Assembly: GCF_014701095.1 (NCBI RefSeq)
Contig: NZ_AP023439.1
Location: 6,808,001 to 6,872,000 of the forward strand
Length of the DNA stretch: 64,000 bases
Origin: Streptomyces tuirus
GTDB lineage: Bacteria; Actinomycetota; Actinomycetes; Streptomycetales; Streptomycetaceae
Direction of reading: 5' to 3'
The notes below the pieces were generated by a model. The model did not search any database and had not been told where the DNA came from. It saw nothing but the letters and a program-made list of their open reading frames with translations. The translations under genes were made by a program, and so were the position numbers. Below, piece after piece: positions 40,482 to 48,838 of this stretch (the first letter of the stretch is position 1; each line of letters starts with the position of its first letter).

Positions 40482-43400
40482 ATGAGCGTCATCGCGGACA
40501 CCGGGACGGCCGAGGACACCCCGGGCCCGATACGGCCGCCCCACCGGGCGCACGGCTTCCTGAGCCGGGTACCGCAGGGCTTCGCCCTCTTCTTCGGGGC
40601 CCTCGGACTGCTGTGCGCCCTGCTGGCGCTGATCCCCCCGCTGCGCACCGGGCTGCGCCCCCTCGTCCGCTTCCTGGACCTGCTGCTCGTCCCGGTCAGC
40701 GCCAACCTCGCCTACGCGGTCTTCCTGTTCCTGCTCGCCGCCGCGACCGGTGCCCGCAAGAAGATCGCCTGGTGGCTGGTCGTCGTCTACCTGGGGCTGC
40801 TGGTCCTCACCGACATCCTCGGCATGGCCGTCGGCGAGTTCGCCGAGTCCGTCCCCTCCTTCGTGGTGTGCGGCCTCGCCCTGATCCTGCTGATCTACGC
40901 CCGCAAGGAGTTCTACGCCGCTTCCCGACGCGCCGCCGTACGCCGGGCCCTGGCCGTCCTGGTGGCGGGCCTGGTCGTGGCGATCCTGGTCGGCTGGGCC
41001 CTGGTCGAGGCGTTCCCGGGCACGCTGCCGAGCAACGAGCGCCTGGCCTGGGCCGCGAACCGGGTCTGCGGCGGCCTGGTGCCCGCGGACTCCTTCGACG
41101 GCCGCCCGCCGCACGCCCTGTACTTCCTGCTTGGCCTGTTCGGCGCGCTCGCCCTGCTGAACGCCGCCGCCACCCTCTTCCGCTCCCAGCGCCTGGAAGC
41201 CGCCCTGCACGACGACGAGGAGGCCCGCATCCGCGCCCTCCTCGGCCGCTACGGCGACCAGGACTCCCTCGGCTACTTCGCCACCCGCCGCGACAAGGCC
41301 GCCGTCTTCTCACCCAGCGGCAAGGCCGCCGTCACCTACCGCGTCGAGGCCGGGGTGTGCCTGGCCAGCGGAGACCCGGTGGGCGACCGGGAGGCCTGGC
41401 CGCACGCGATCGCCGCCTGGCAGGACGTGGCCCGCCGCCACGCCTGGGTCCCGGCCGTGATGGGCGCCTCCGAGGAGGGCGCCCGGGCCTTCGTCCGCGC
41501 CGGTCTCGGCGCGCTCCAGCTGGGCGACGAGGCGATCCTGCACGTCCTCGACTTCGACCTCGACGGCCGCGACATGCGTGTCACCCGCCAGGCCGTCAAC
41601 CGGGTCCGACGCACCGGCGTCACCTGCCGCGTCCGCCGCCACTCCACCCTCGGCGAGGACGAGATGCGCCGGCTCGTCGAACGCGCCGACGCCTGGCGCG
41701 ACACCGAGACCGAACGCGGCTTCTCCATGGCCCTGGACCGCCTCGGCGACCCGGCCGACGGCGACTGCCTCCTCGCCGAGGCCCTCGACCAGGACGGCCG
41801 GCTCCTGGCCATCCAGTCCTTCGTGCCCTGGGGCAAGGACGGCGTCTCCCTGGACCTGATGCGCCGTGACCGCACCGCCCCCAACGGCGTCATGGAGTTC
41901 ATGGTCGCCGAACTGTGCGCCGTGGCCCCGAAACTGGGCGTGCGCAAGGTCTCGCTGAACTTCGCCGTGTTCCGCTCCGTGTTCGAGGAGGGCGCCCGCA
42001 TCGGCGCGGGACCGGTGCTCCGCCTCTGGCGCCGCCTGCTGCTGTTCTTCTCCAAGTGGTGGCAACTGGAGGCCCTGTACCGCTCCAACGCCAAGTACCA
42101 CCCCGAGTGGTACCCCCGCTTCCTCTGCTACGCGGAGGCCGCCTCCCTCGCCCGGGTCGGTCTCGCCTCCGGCATCGCCGAGGGCTTCGTCTCCGTCCCG
42201 TCGATGCGCAAGTTGTGGGGAAAGGGAAAGGGGCACCCGAAGGGCGGACAGCGGCCCGCCACCACGGAGGGGCTGCCGTCGTTGGCGGCGCTCGGCCTCG
42301 CCGGAGGGGACGGGACCGGGCCCGCCGACCCCCTCTCCGGCCTGTCCGACCAGGTCCGCGTCCGCCACCGCAAGCTCGACCGGCTGCGCGCCGACGGCAC
42401 CGACCCCTACCCGGTGGGCACTCCGGCCCGCACCCACACCCTCGCCGAGGTCCGGCCCGGCGAGCATGTCACCGTCGCCGGCCGGATCATGCTGGTCCGC
42501 GACTTCGGCGGCATCGTCTTCGCCGTCCTGCGCGACTGGTCCGGCGACCACCAACTCGCCCTCACCCGCGACCGCTCCGGCCCCGCCCTGGACCGCTTCA
42601 CCGCCGACACCGACATCGGCGACCACATCACCGTCACCGGCGAGGCGGGCGTCAGCGACCAGGGCGAGCCGACCGTGTTCGTCACCTCCTGGCAGCTCAC
42701 CGGCAAGTGCCTGCGCCCGCTGCCGGACAAGCGCCGGGGCCTGGCCGACCCGGAGGCCAAGGTCCGCATGCGCTACCTCGACCTGGCCGCCAGCCCCGCC
42801 GCCCGCGACGTGGTCCGCGCCCGCTCCATCGCCGTCCAGGCCGTGCGTCAGGGCCTGCTGGCACGCGGCTACCTGGAGGTCGAGACGCCGGTGCTCCAGC
42901 AGATCCACGGCGGCGCCAACGCCAGGCCCTTCACCACGCACATCAACGCCTACGACCTCGACCTCTACTTGCGCATCGCCCCCGAGCTGTACCTCAAGCG
43001 GCTGTGCGTGGGCGGAATGGAGAAGGTCTTCGAGATGGGCCGCACCTTCCGCAACGAGGGCACGGACTACAAGCACAACCCCGAGTTCACGATCCTTGAG
43101 GCCTACCAGGCGTACGCCGACTACGACGTGATGCTCGACCTCGTCCGCGAGCTGATCCAGGGCGCCGCAACCGCCGCGTTCGGCAAGCCCGTCGCCCACA
43201 AGGACGGCCAGGAGTACGACATCTCCGGGCAGTGGCCGGTCAAGACCGTCTACGGCGCCGTCAGCGAGGCCCTCGGCGAGGAGATCCACCCGGGCACCGG
43301 ACTGCCCGAGCTGCTGCGGCTCTGCGACCGCGCCGGCGTGCCGTACACCGCCGACGACGGCCACGGCGACGTCGTCCTGGAGATGTACGAGCGGCTCGTC

Positions 43401-43772
43401 GAGGAGAAGACACAGCTGCCCACCTTCTACAAGGACTTCCCGACCGACGTCTCCCCGCTCACCCGGCAGCACCGCACCGACCCGCGCCTGGCCGAACGCT
43501 GGGACCTCGTCGCGTTCGGCACCGAACTGGGCACCGCCTACTCGGAGCTCACCGACCCCGTCGAGCAGCGGCGCCGCCTCACCGCCCAGTCCCTGCTGGC
43601 CGCCGGGGGCGACCCCGAGGCGATGGAACTCGACGAGGACTTCCTCGACGCGCTCGAATACGCCATGCCGCCCACAGGGGGCCTCGGCATCGGCGTCGAC
43701 CGGCTGGTCATGTTCCTCACCGGACTGACCATCCGGGAGACGCTGCCCTTCCCCCTGGTGCGCCGCCGCTGA
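40482..43772 (+). CDS. lysX: Bifunctional lysylphosphatidylglycerol synthetase / lysyl-tRNA synthetase
   Basis: A 1096-aa fusion protein. Residues 30-235 contain about six to seven membrane helices of the MprF type. Residues 245-560 are the DUF2156 lysyl-transferase (YFATRRDKAAVFSPSGKAAV, LFFSKWWQLEALYRSNAKYH). Residues 640-1096 are a full class II LysRS: OB-fold VTVAGRIMLVRDFGGIVFAV, motif 2 FEMGRTFRNEGTDYKHNPEF and motif 3 GLGIGVDRLVMFLTGL. It charges tRNA-Lys and transfers lysine to phosphatidylglycerol, giving a positive lipid that resists cationic peptides. The same layout is known as LysX in M. tuberculosis. ATG 40482. The normal lysS must be elsewhere in the genome. Confidence 0.95.
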   Translation: MSVIADTGTAEDTPGPIRPPHRAHGFLSRVPQGFALFFGALGLLCALLALIPPLRTGLRPLVRFLDLLLVPVSANLAYAVFLFLLAAATGARKKIAWWLVVVYLGLLVLTDILGMAVGEFAESVPSFVVCGLALILLIYARKEFYAASRRAAVRRALAVLVAGLVVAILVGWALVEAFPGTLPSNERLAWAANRVCGGLVPADSFDGRPPHALYFLLGLFGALALLNAAATLFRSQRLEAALHDDEEARIRALLGRYGDQDSLGYFATRRDKAAVFSPSGKAAVTYRVEAGVCLASGDPVGDREAWPHAIAAWQDVARRHAWVPAVMGASEEGARAFVRAGLGALQLGDEAILHVLDFDLDGRDMRVTRQAVNRVRRTGVTCRVRRHSTLGEDEMRRLVERADAWRDTETERGFSMALDRLGDPADGDCLLAEALDQDGRLLAIQSFVPWGKDGVSLDLMRRDRTAPNGVMEFMVAELCAVAPKLGVRKVSLNFAVFRSVFEEGARIGAGPVLRLWRRLLLFFSKWWQLEALYRSNAKYHPEWYPRFLCYAEAASLARVGLASGIAEGFVSVPSMRKLWGKGKGHPKGGQRPATTEGLPSLAALGLAGGDGTGPADPLSGLSDQVRVRHRKLDRLRADGTDPYPVGTPARTHTLAEVRPGEHVTVAGRIMLVRDFGGIVFAVLRDWSGDHQLALTRDRSGPALDRFTADTDIGDHITVTGEAGVSDQGEPTVFVTSWQLTGKCLRPLPDKRRGLADPEAKVRMRYLDLAASPAARDVVRARSIAVQAVRQGLLARGYLEVETPVLQQIHGGANARPFTTHINAYDLDLYLRIAPELYLKRLCVGGMEKVFEMGRTFRNEGTDYKHNPEFTILEAYQAYADYDVMLDLVRELIQGAATAAFGKPVAHKDGQEYDISGQWPVKTVYGAVSEALGEEIHPGTGLPELLRLCDRAGVPYTADDGHGDVVLEMYERLVEEKTQLPTFYKDFPTDVSPLTRQHRTDPRLAERWDLVAFGTELGTAYSELTDPVEQRRRLTAQSLLAAGGDPEAMELDEDFLDALEYAMPPTGGLGIGVDRLVMFLTGLTIRETLPFPLVRRR

Positions 43773-43861
43773 CCCGTCTGCGTGGGCCGGACGGGTGAAT
43801 GTGTGCCGCCACACCGGTGTTGCTCGCGAGCGTCGGCCTTCGGCCGGGCGACTGATGAGTC

Positions 43862-44704
43862 ATGAAGAAGGATCAGTTGCTCACCCGGCTGCTCACCCGG
43901 CGCCGGGCGTTGATCGCGGGCGCCGGCGCCGTGGGGGCGGCCGCGACGGCCGGAGTGATCACGACTGTCACCGGGGACGGACCCGTCACCTCCGCCCCGG
44001 CCGCGGGACCCCAGGCCCGGTCCGTCAAGTCCTCCGCGTACCGGCTGCAGCCGGTGACCGGCTACGGCCCGCCGCGTGCCGCGCCCCGCCGGACCCTGGT
44101 ACGCCGCGAGGCACCGCTGAAGGTGTCCGGCCGCGGCCGCACCATGGTGCTGACCTTCGACGACGGCCCCGATCCCCGCTTCACCCCGGACATCCTCGAC
44201 ACCCTGGCCGAGTACGACGTGCGCGCGATGTTCTTCGTGTGCGGCGAAATGGTCGCCGGCGGCAGGAGGCTGCTGGCCCGGATGGCCGAGGAGGGCCATG
44301 TCGTCGGAAACCACACCTGGTCCCACCCGTTGCTGACCCGCCTCACGCGCCGTCAGATCCGCTCCCAGATGGAGCGCACCAGCGACGCCATCGAGGACGC
44401 CTGCGGGGAGCGCCCCGAGTGGTTCCGCGCGCCCTACGGCGCCTGGAACCGCGCCGCCTTCCAGCTCGGCGCGGAACTCGGCATGGAACCGCTCGGCTGG
44501 ACTCTCGACACCCTCGACTGGACCACCCCGGGAGTCCGGTCCATCGCGAACCGGGTCGAACACGGCGCCGCCCCCGGCGTCGTGGTGCTCTCGCACGACG
44601 CCGGGGGCGACCGCTCGCAGAGCGTACGGGCCCTGCGGCGCTATCTGCCGGAACTGCTGGACTCCGGCTACCACGTCACCGTGCCCCGGCGGCACTACGC
44701 GTGA
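43862..44704 (+). CDS. Secreted polysaccharide deacetylase (CE4/NodB)
   Basis: A 280-aa protein with a Tat-like signal (LLTRRRALIAGAGAVGAAAT) and a NodB-homology domain: MVLTFDDGPDPRFTPDIL (catalytic Asp100, metal Asp101), HTWSHP (His151 and His155 metal ligands), WFRAPYGAWN, LDTLDWTTPG and VVLSHDAGGDRSQSV. It probably deacetylates peptidoglycan or another N-acetyl glycan outside the membrane. All five CE4 motifs are visible. ATG 43862 is preceded by a weak ribosome site; the 90-bp gap after lysX contains inverted repeats (CCCGTC...GACGGG and CGGCC-ttc-GGCCG). It converges on the sortase gene. Confidence 0.92.
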   Translation: MKKDQLLTRLLTRRRALIAGAGAVGAAATAGVITTVTGDGPVTSAPAAGPQARSVKSSAYRLQPVTGYGPPRAAPRRTLVRREAPLKVSGRGRTMVLTFDDGPDPRFTPDILDTLAEYDVRAMFFVCGEMVAGGRRLLARMAEEGHVVGNHTWSHPLLTRLTRRQIRSQMERTSDAIEDACGERPEWFRAPYGAWNRAAFQLGAELGMEPLGWTLDTLDWTTPGVRSIANRVEHGAAPGVVVLSHDAGGDRSQSVRALRRYLPELLDSGYHVTVPRRHYA

Positions 44705-44744
44705 AGGACGCCCTCGGGCCTTTCGCCCGCCCGGCCGGGAGCGC

Positions 44745-45413
44745 TCAGCGCACCTCGACCAGGCGGGCGAAGGCGACGACGTTCCCCGCGTAGCCCTCCT
44801 GCTTGGAGAACCCCCCGCCGCAGGTGATGACCCGCAGTTCCGGCGCGCCCTTGGACGCGTAGACACGGTCACCGGGGAAGTTGTTCTTCTCGAAGACCTC
44901 GACGCCGTAGATCTCGAACATCGCGGTCTTTCCGTCCTGACGGGCGACCTCGACGCGATGGCCCTTCTTCAGAGCCCCGAGTCCGTAGAACACGGCCGGT
45001 CCCTGCTGGTTGTCGACATGGCCGACCACGACCGCGGTGCCCTTCTCGCCGGGGGTGACGGCACCGGTGAACCAGCCGGCCAGGTTGGGGTCCTCCGGCG
45101 GCGGTGCGCCGACCCAGCCGTCCGCGTCCAGGCCCACGGGGATCATCGGCGCGTCGACCTGGATCGCCGGGATCCGGACCCGGTCCGGGAGGGCGTAGGG
45201 CAGGGGCCGTACGGTCCCGGCGAAGGTGCCCTCGGGTACCCGGTTGTCCGCGGCGGCCGCCGTCGCCGGCTGCGGTGGGCCCTCGTCGAACTCCCCCGAA
45301 CCGTTCCGGATGAGGGCGAGGCCGGTCAGCAGGACCAGCGCTATCACGCCCCACGGGGCGCGCTTCCTCGGCCGCGCCTCCTCTTCCGCCTGGGCCAGCT
45401 CGGACGCAGACAT
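44745..45413 (-). CDS. Class F sortase
   Basis: A 222-aa sortase with one N-terminal membrane helix (APWGVIALVLLTGLAL, residues 19-34), a short linker and a sortase beta-barrel. The catalytic His132 is in VVVGHVDNQQGPAV, Cys198 in LRVITCGGGF, and an Arg near 217 (VVAFARL). Class F enzymes are common in actinobacteria but their sorting signals are poorly known. The signal anchor lacks the C-terminal helix of class E. ATG 45413. The two small secreted proteins with C-terminal anchors at 45765 and 46436 are natural candidates as substrates, though neither carries LPxTG. Confidence 0.93.
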   Translation of the reverse strand: MSASELAQAEEEARPRKRAPWGVIALVLLTGLALIRNGSGEFDEGPPQPATAAAADNRVPEGTFAGTVRPLPYALPDRVRIPAIQVDAPMIPVGLDADGWVGAPPPEDPNLAGWFTGAVTPGEKGTAVVVGHVDNQQGPAVFYGLGALKKGHRVEVARQDGKTAMFEIYGVEVFEKNNFPGDRVYASKGAPELRVITCGGGFSKQEGYAGNVVAFARLVEVR

Positions 45414-45764
45414 TCGCCATCCCCTCTCGACATGGCCGTCGCCGTGTCAATCGCGCCTATCCGAACGCTAAGTGGCACACGCGAAACCGGCGACGGGGCG
45501 GGGGCGAACGGGTGGCCCGGGGACGGAAGGGGTGCCTCGCGGACAGCAGGTGCGCCATCCGAGTTGCCACGGCGAGGAAATTTCTGACGGTCCGTGACCT
45601 GCGGCGATGTCCGATTGTGCGGTTTCCCCGCACCGCCTGGTCTCACCAGGACGGACCATTCCCGAAATGCGGCCCGTCGCACGGCAACTGACTGTCTCTC
45701 TGGGAGGCGCTTTCTCGCCGATCGACCGGGGACGGGTCCCGGGGCGTCTTCCGCGGAGGTTCAC
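45414..45764. other. 351-bp divergent region between the sortase and the secreted-protein gene
   Basis: No gene recognised; frames here are of low-complexity high-GC type. It should hold promoters for both neighbours. An AT-rich GGAAATTTC lies at about 45576-45584, which would suit a promoter core, and a GGAGG ribosome site at 45755-45759 serves the following gene. Confidence 0.4.
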
Positions 45765-46295
45765 ATGCGTAACACTCGTGCCCTGGCGGTCGCCGGCGCG
45801 GCGGTCGCCGCCCTCGGCCTCTCGGCTCCCGCGGCCGTGGCGTGGGAGACGCCCAGCAACATCACCGCCCTGCCCAGCGTGATCGCCCCCGGCGGCCAGC
45901 TGACCATCACGGTCGACGGCTGCCGGGGCGGCGGCACGGCGACGTCCAACGCCTTTTCGCCTACGCGGCTCTCGCCGGTCGGCGGCGGCGGAGGCGGAGG
46001 CAAGGGCAACGAGGGCGACCGGGGCGGCGCCGGCAGCGGGACCGCGCGGGGCACCGCCGTCATCAACAGCAACGCCCGCCCGGGCCCGTACGACATCACC
46101 GTCGACTGCAACGGCAGGCGGATGACCAAGCCGCAGGCCTTCACCGTCATCGGCGGTGTCCGCGGCGGTATCGGCGGCAGCACCACCACCGGCGCCACCC
46201 CGACCGACGTCGCCATCGGCGGTGGTCTCGTGGCCGCGGCCGTCGTCGGCGGCGGCGTGTTCTGGATGCGCCGCCGGGCCGAGCGGCGCATCTGA
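45765..46295 (+). CDS. Small secreted, C-terminally membrane-anchored surface protein
   Basis: A 176-aa protein: signal peptide (TRALAVAGAAVAALGLSAPA, cleaving near AVAWET), an Ig-like fold hinted by SNITALPSVIAPGGQLTITV and PGPYDITVDC with two Cys likely forming a disulfide, a Gly-rich loop, a linker, then a C-terminal helix (GGGLVAAAVVGGGVFWM) and a basic tail RRRAERRI. This resembles a sortase substrate in shape but lacks LPxTG or LAxTG; TTGATP precedes the helix. It is paralogous in design to the protein at 46436-46963. ATG 45765 has GGAGG. Confidence 0.8.
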   Translation: MRNTRALAVAGAAVAALGLSAPAAVAWETPSNITALPSVIAPGGQLTITVDGCRGGGTATSNAFSPTRLSPVGGGGGGGKGNEGDRGGAGSGTARGTAVINSNARPGPYDITVDCNGRRMTKPQAFTVIGGVRGGIGGSTTTGATPTDVAIGGGLVAAAVVGGGVFWMRRRAERRI

Positions 46296-46347
46296 CGCCT
46301 CGCTCCGCGCTCCTTCGACGACTCACCGCCTCGCACGTGAACGGCCC

Positions 46348-46391
46348 TCGCCCCGGCGCCCCTCCTGAGATCTTCAGGGGAGCCGGGGCGA
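46348..46391. terminator. Bidirectional terminator between the two surface-protein genes
   Basis: TCGCCCCGGC...GCCGGGGCGA (10-bp outer arms) encloses an inner stem CCCTCCTGA/TTCAGGGG with a GATC loop. It lies between two convergent stop codons. Confidence 0.85.
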
Positions 46392-46435
46392 AGGCCTGCG
46401 CCCATGGCGTCCATCGGCCGGCGTCCTGGTCGCGG

Positions 46436-46963
46436 CTAACCGGCGTCCTCGTCGGTGCGGCGGCGCGAGAAGTGGTAGGCGACGCCGAGGGATCCGGCGA
46501 TCAGTGCGGCGCCGAGGCCGATCTCCTTGAGGTCGAAGCCGGCGAGGGTGCCGCCCTCACCGGCGTGCACACCCTTGTGCGGATGGCGCGTCGGGTGATG
46601 GGTGGGGTGGTGTGTCGGACGGCCGCCCGCGATCGTCAGGCGCGCGGTGCCGCTCGACTCGTCACACTCGAACTCCACGTCGTACACGGCGCCGGGCTTG
46701 GCGTCCCAGTCGACGGCGGCCGTCGCCCAGGACTCCTCCGGCGGGATGATGACCATGTCGAAGACCTCTGAGTTGACCGCCGCCTCCCCCTGGCACGCCT
46801 CGTTGCGTTCCACCCGCAGGGTGACTTCACCGCCCGCCGCCACGGTGGAGGGCATGACGCTGAAGCCGAAGTCGGTCTGGATGGCCGCGTCCGCGGCGGG
46901 CACGCAGGAGGTGAGGGCGCCGGCGCCCAGCAGTACGGCCGAAGCGAGGCCTATCGCGCGCAT
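46436..46963 (-). CDS. Small secreted membrane-anchored protein with His-rich linker
   Basis: A 175-aa protein: signal segment AIGLASAVLLGAGALTSC, a region with Ig-like features (GFSVMPSTVAAGGEVTLRV, VYDVEFECDES, with Cys pair), then a His/Thr/Pro linker PTHHPTHHPTRHPHKGVH (about residues 115-132), a C-terminal helix (IGLGAALIAGSLGVAYHF) and tail SRRRTDEDAG. LTSC could be a lipobox, so it may be lipidated and anchored at both ends. The His-rich linker could bind metals such as zinc or copper. ATG 46963. It resembles its convergent neighbour in architecture. Confidence 0.8.
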   Translation of the reverse strand: MRAIGLASAVLLGAGALTSCVPAADAAIQTDFGFSVMPSTVAAGGEVTLRVERNEACQGEAAVNSEVFDMVIIPPEESWATAAVDWDAKPGAVYDVEFECDESSGTARLTIAGGRPTHHPTHHPTRHPHKGVHAGEGGTLAGFDLKEIGLGAALIAGSLGVAYHFSRRRTDEDAG

Positions 46964-47187
46964 GGTGAATCCTCCGGGTCCCGAGGAGCAGTCGCGGACC
47001 TGTTCCGCTCACGTCACACATGCACCTCGATGCCCGAAACGCTAAGAAGGCGAGCGTGGTGGCGCGATCGCAGTAGCGCGAATGGGGCATGGGTGTGGGC
47101 CGCCCGGGGGAACGCCGCCCACGCGACCGGGGGACGGTGACGGTGTGTCGCGCGCCCCCCGGCCGGAAACCGTGCTGTGCGGCGCCG

Positions 47188-47952
47188 TCAGTCCCCGACG
47201 CCGGGGAAGAGGTTCAGGAACGGGTCCGCCGTGGCGGTCACGCCCCTGCTGTAGGGCGAGTCGAAGTCCCAGATCAGGAACAGCAGGAAGGCGATCAGAG
47301 CCGAGAACAGCCCGGCGAGGACCAGCTCGCGGGTCGTTCTGCGGATCTGCAGGGCGAAGATCATCCCGATGGTGACGACGGCCCCGGCGATCAGCCCGAA
47401 CCACACCACCCCCGGCATGGTCTCCCCGGTCGACTCCGCCCGGGCGATCCGGGCCTGGTTCGCCGCGGTCACCTGGTCCAGCAACGGCTGGTAGGCCTGG
47501 GCCTCGAAGTCCGTCGCCGGCTCGTAGTCGGTGACGTCCTGGCGGATCCGCTCGAAGAGCTCGGCGCCGCGCGGGCTGACCTCGCCCTTGTCGGCCATGG
47601 TGTCCCACTCGGTGGTCACGACATGGCTCACATACGTCCGGATGTCGTCCCGGATGCGGTCGCGTTCCTCGGCCGGATAGACCCGTACCCGCTCCGAGAT
47701 CTCGTGCAGCGCGGTCGCCTCGGCTTGGACGTGGTCCTGTGCGGCGCTGCGCCCTTCCCAGACACCGGCGATCGCCAGGCCCAGGACGATGGCGTAGACC
47801 ACGCCGATCCACATGGTCATGTACTCGATGACGTCCGGGGTCTCACTGGGGTCCTCGTCCTCGGGCGCCGCGCGGTGGCGTACGAAGGTGATGATGACCA
47901 CCACGGCACAGGCGGCCAGCATCGCGAGGGTGAGAACAAGCCATTCCGGCAA
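47188..47952 (-). CDS. DUF4239 (bestrophin-like) membrane protein
   Basis: A 254-aa protein with four hydrophobic helices: residues 3-24, 46-64, about 185-205 and 212-230. A soluble helical hairpin lies between helices two and three (EGRSAAQDHVQAEATALHEI, ERDRIRDDIRTYVSHVVTTE). This is the DUF4239/bestrophin-like arrangement, which forms anion-channel-like homologues of unknown function in bacteria. ATG 47952. The next gene on the same strand, at 47977, is only 24 bp away upstream. Confidence 0.88.
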   Translation of the reverse strand: MPEWLVLTLAMLAACAVVVIITFVRHRAAPEDEDPSETPDVIEYMTMWIGVVYAIVLGLAIAGVWEGRSAAQDHVQAEATALHEISERVRVYPAEERDRIRDDIRTYVSHVVTTEWDTMADKGEVSPRGAELFERIRQDVTDYEPATDFEAQAYQPLLDQVTAANQARIARAESTGETMPGVVWFGLIAGAVVTIGMIFALQIRRTTRELVLAGLFSALIAFLLFLIWDFDSPYSRGVTATADPFLNLFPGVGD

Positions 47953-47976
47953 GAGGTACCTCCAGGGCTTCAGGGA

Positions 47977-48579
47977 TCAGCGCGCGCGCAGCGCGGCGAC
48001 GGCCACCACCGCGGGCACCGTGACGAGCAGGACGAAGGTGAGCGGCGACAGCGTGCCGTCCGCCCTCCGGGGCCGCGGCGGCGCGGCGCGGTAGCGCGGG
48101 TAGTGCACGGGCGTAGCGGACGGACGCGGCGCGGGGGTGGCCGGCGGGGCCGGTGCCGGCGGCGGGGGAGCGGGTGCCGGTGGCACGGACTTCGGGACCG
48201 GCCGGGGCGTGGGCGGTGCGGGGCGTGGCGCGGGCGGCGGTGGAGGCGGCGGCTCGGGCCGGGCCGTGGGGGCCGGCTCGGGGGGCGGGGGCTTCGGCGG
48301 GGGCGGCGGGTCCGGCGTCGGCTTCGGCGGCGGCTTCGGTGGTGGGGTCGGTGTGGGGGACGGGCTCGGCGTGGGTGTGGGGCACGGCCAGGTCTTCTTG
48401 CTGCCGGCGTACGCCACCGCCCCGGTGCCGTCCGGCCCCGTGGAGGCGTACGCGCAGGCGTCGGCCACCGCGACCCCGGCCGGTGCGCCGACGAGTGCCC
48501 AGGTCAGCGTCGCCGCCGCCAAGGCCCGTGCCGCACGGGCGGGTTGAGTCGAGAGGGGTCCTTGCACGACGAAGATCAT
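47977..48579 (-). CDS. Secreted proline-rich, C-terminally anchored protein
   Basis: A 200-aa protein. It has an N-terminal signal-like segment (ALAAATLTWALVGAPAGVAV) followed by ADACAYASTGPDGTGAVAYA, then about 100 residues of Pro-dominated repeats (PTPSPSPTPTPPPKPPPKPT and similar), and a C-terminal helix (LTFVLLVTVPAVVAVAAL) with tail RAR. Such a stiff linker would span the peptidoglycan. ATG 48579 is chosen because it places the signal peptide properly; an upstream ATG would add a non-signal extension. It is tightly upstream of the DUF4239 gene (24 bp), suggesting one operon. Confidence 0.75.
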   Translation of the reverse strand: MIFVVQGPLSTQPARAARALAAATLTWALVGAPAGVAVADACAYASTGPDGTGAVAYAGSKKTWPCPTPTPSPSPTPTPPPKPPPKPTPDPPPPPKPPPPEPAPTARPEPPPPPPPAPRPAPPTPRPVPKSVPPAPAPPPPAPAPPATPAPRPSATPVHYPRYRAAPPRPRRADGTLSPLTFVLLVTVPAVVAVAALRAR

Positions 48580-48838
48580 GTGCCCTGTGCCGCCTGCACG
48601 GGCCGGAGCGCAAGGGGATTGCCCCGAAAGGGGGATGTCCGGGGCCACCGGTGTGATCGGCGGTCACCCGCGGGGTGTTTCCCGCGTACGGGTGTACGGC
48701 GGCGCGAGGGGCTCGTCACAGGTTCCGGAAAGAAATTTGGCCGACGGTTGAACACAAAGGCTGCTCCCGTGCGTACTCATGGCCGTGCGGCGGCGCAGCA
48801 GGGCGCTGCAACACCCTTGCGATTATGGGGAGTTGACG

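Noticed and set aside
45765..46963. LPxTG/LAxTG sortase signals in the two small surface proteins
   Set aside because: Neither protein contains the motif; their C-terminal helix and basic tail alone do not prove sorting.
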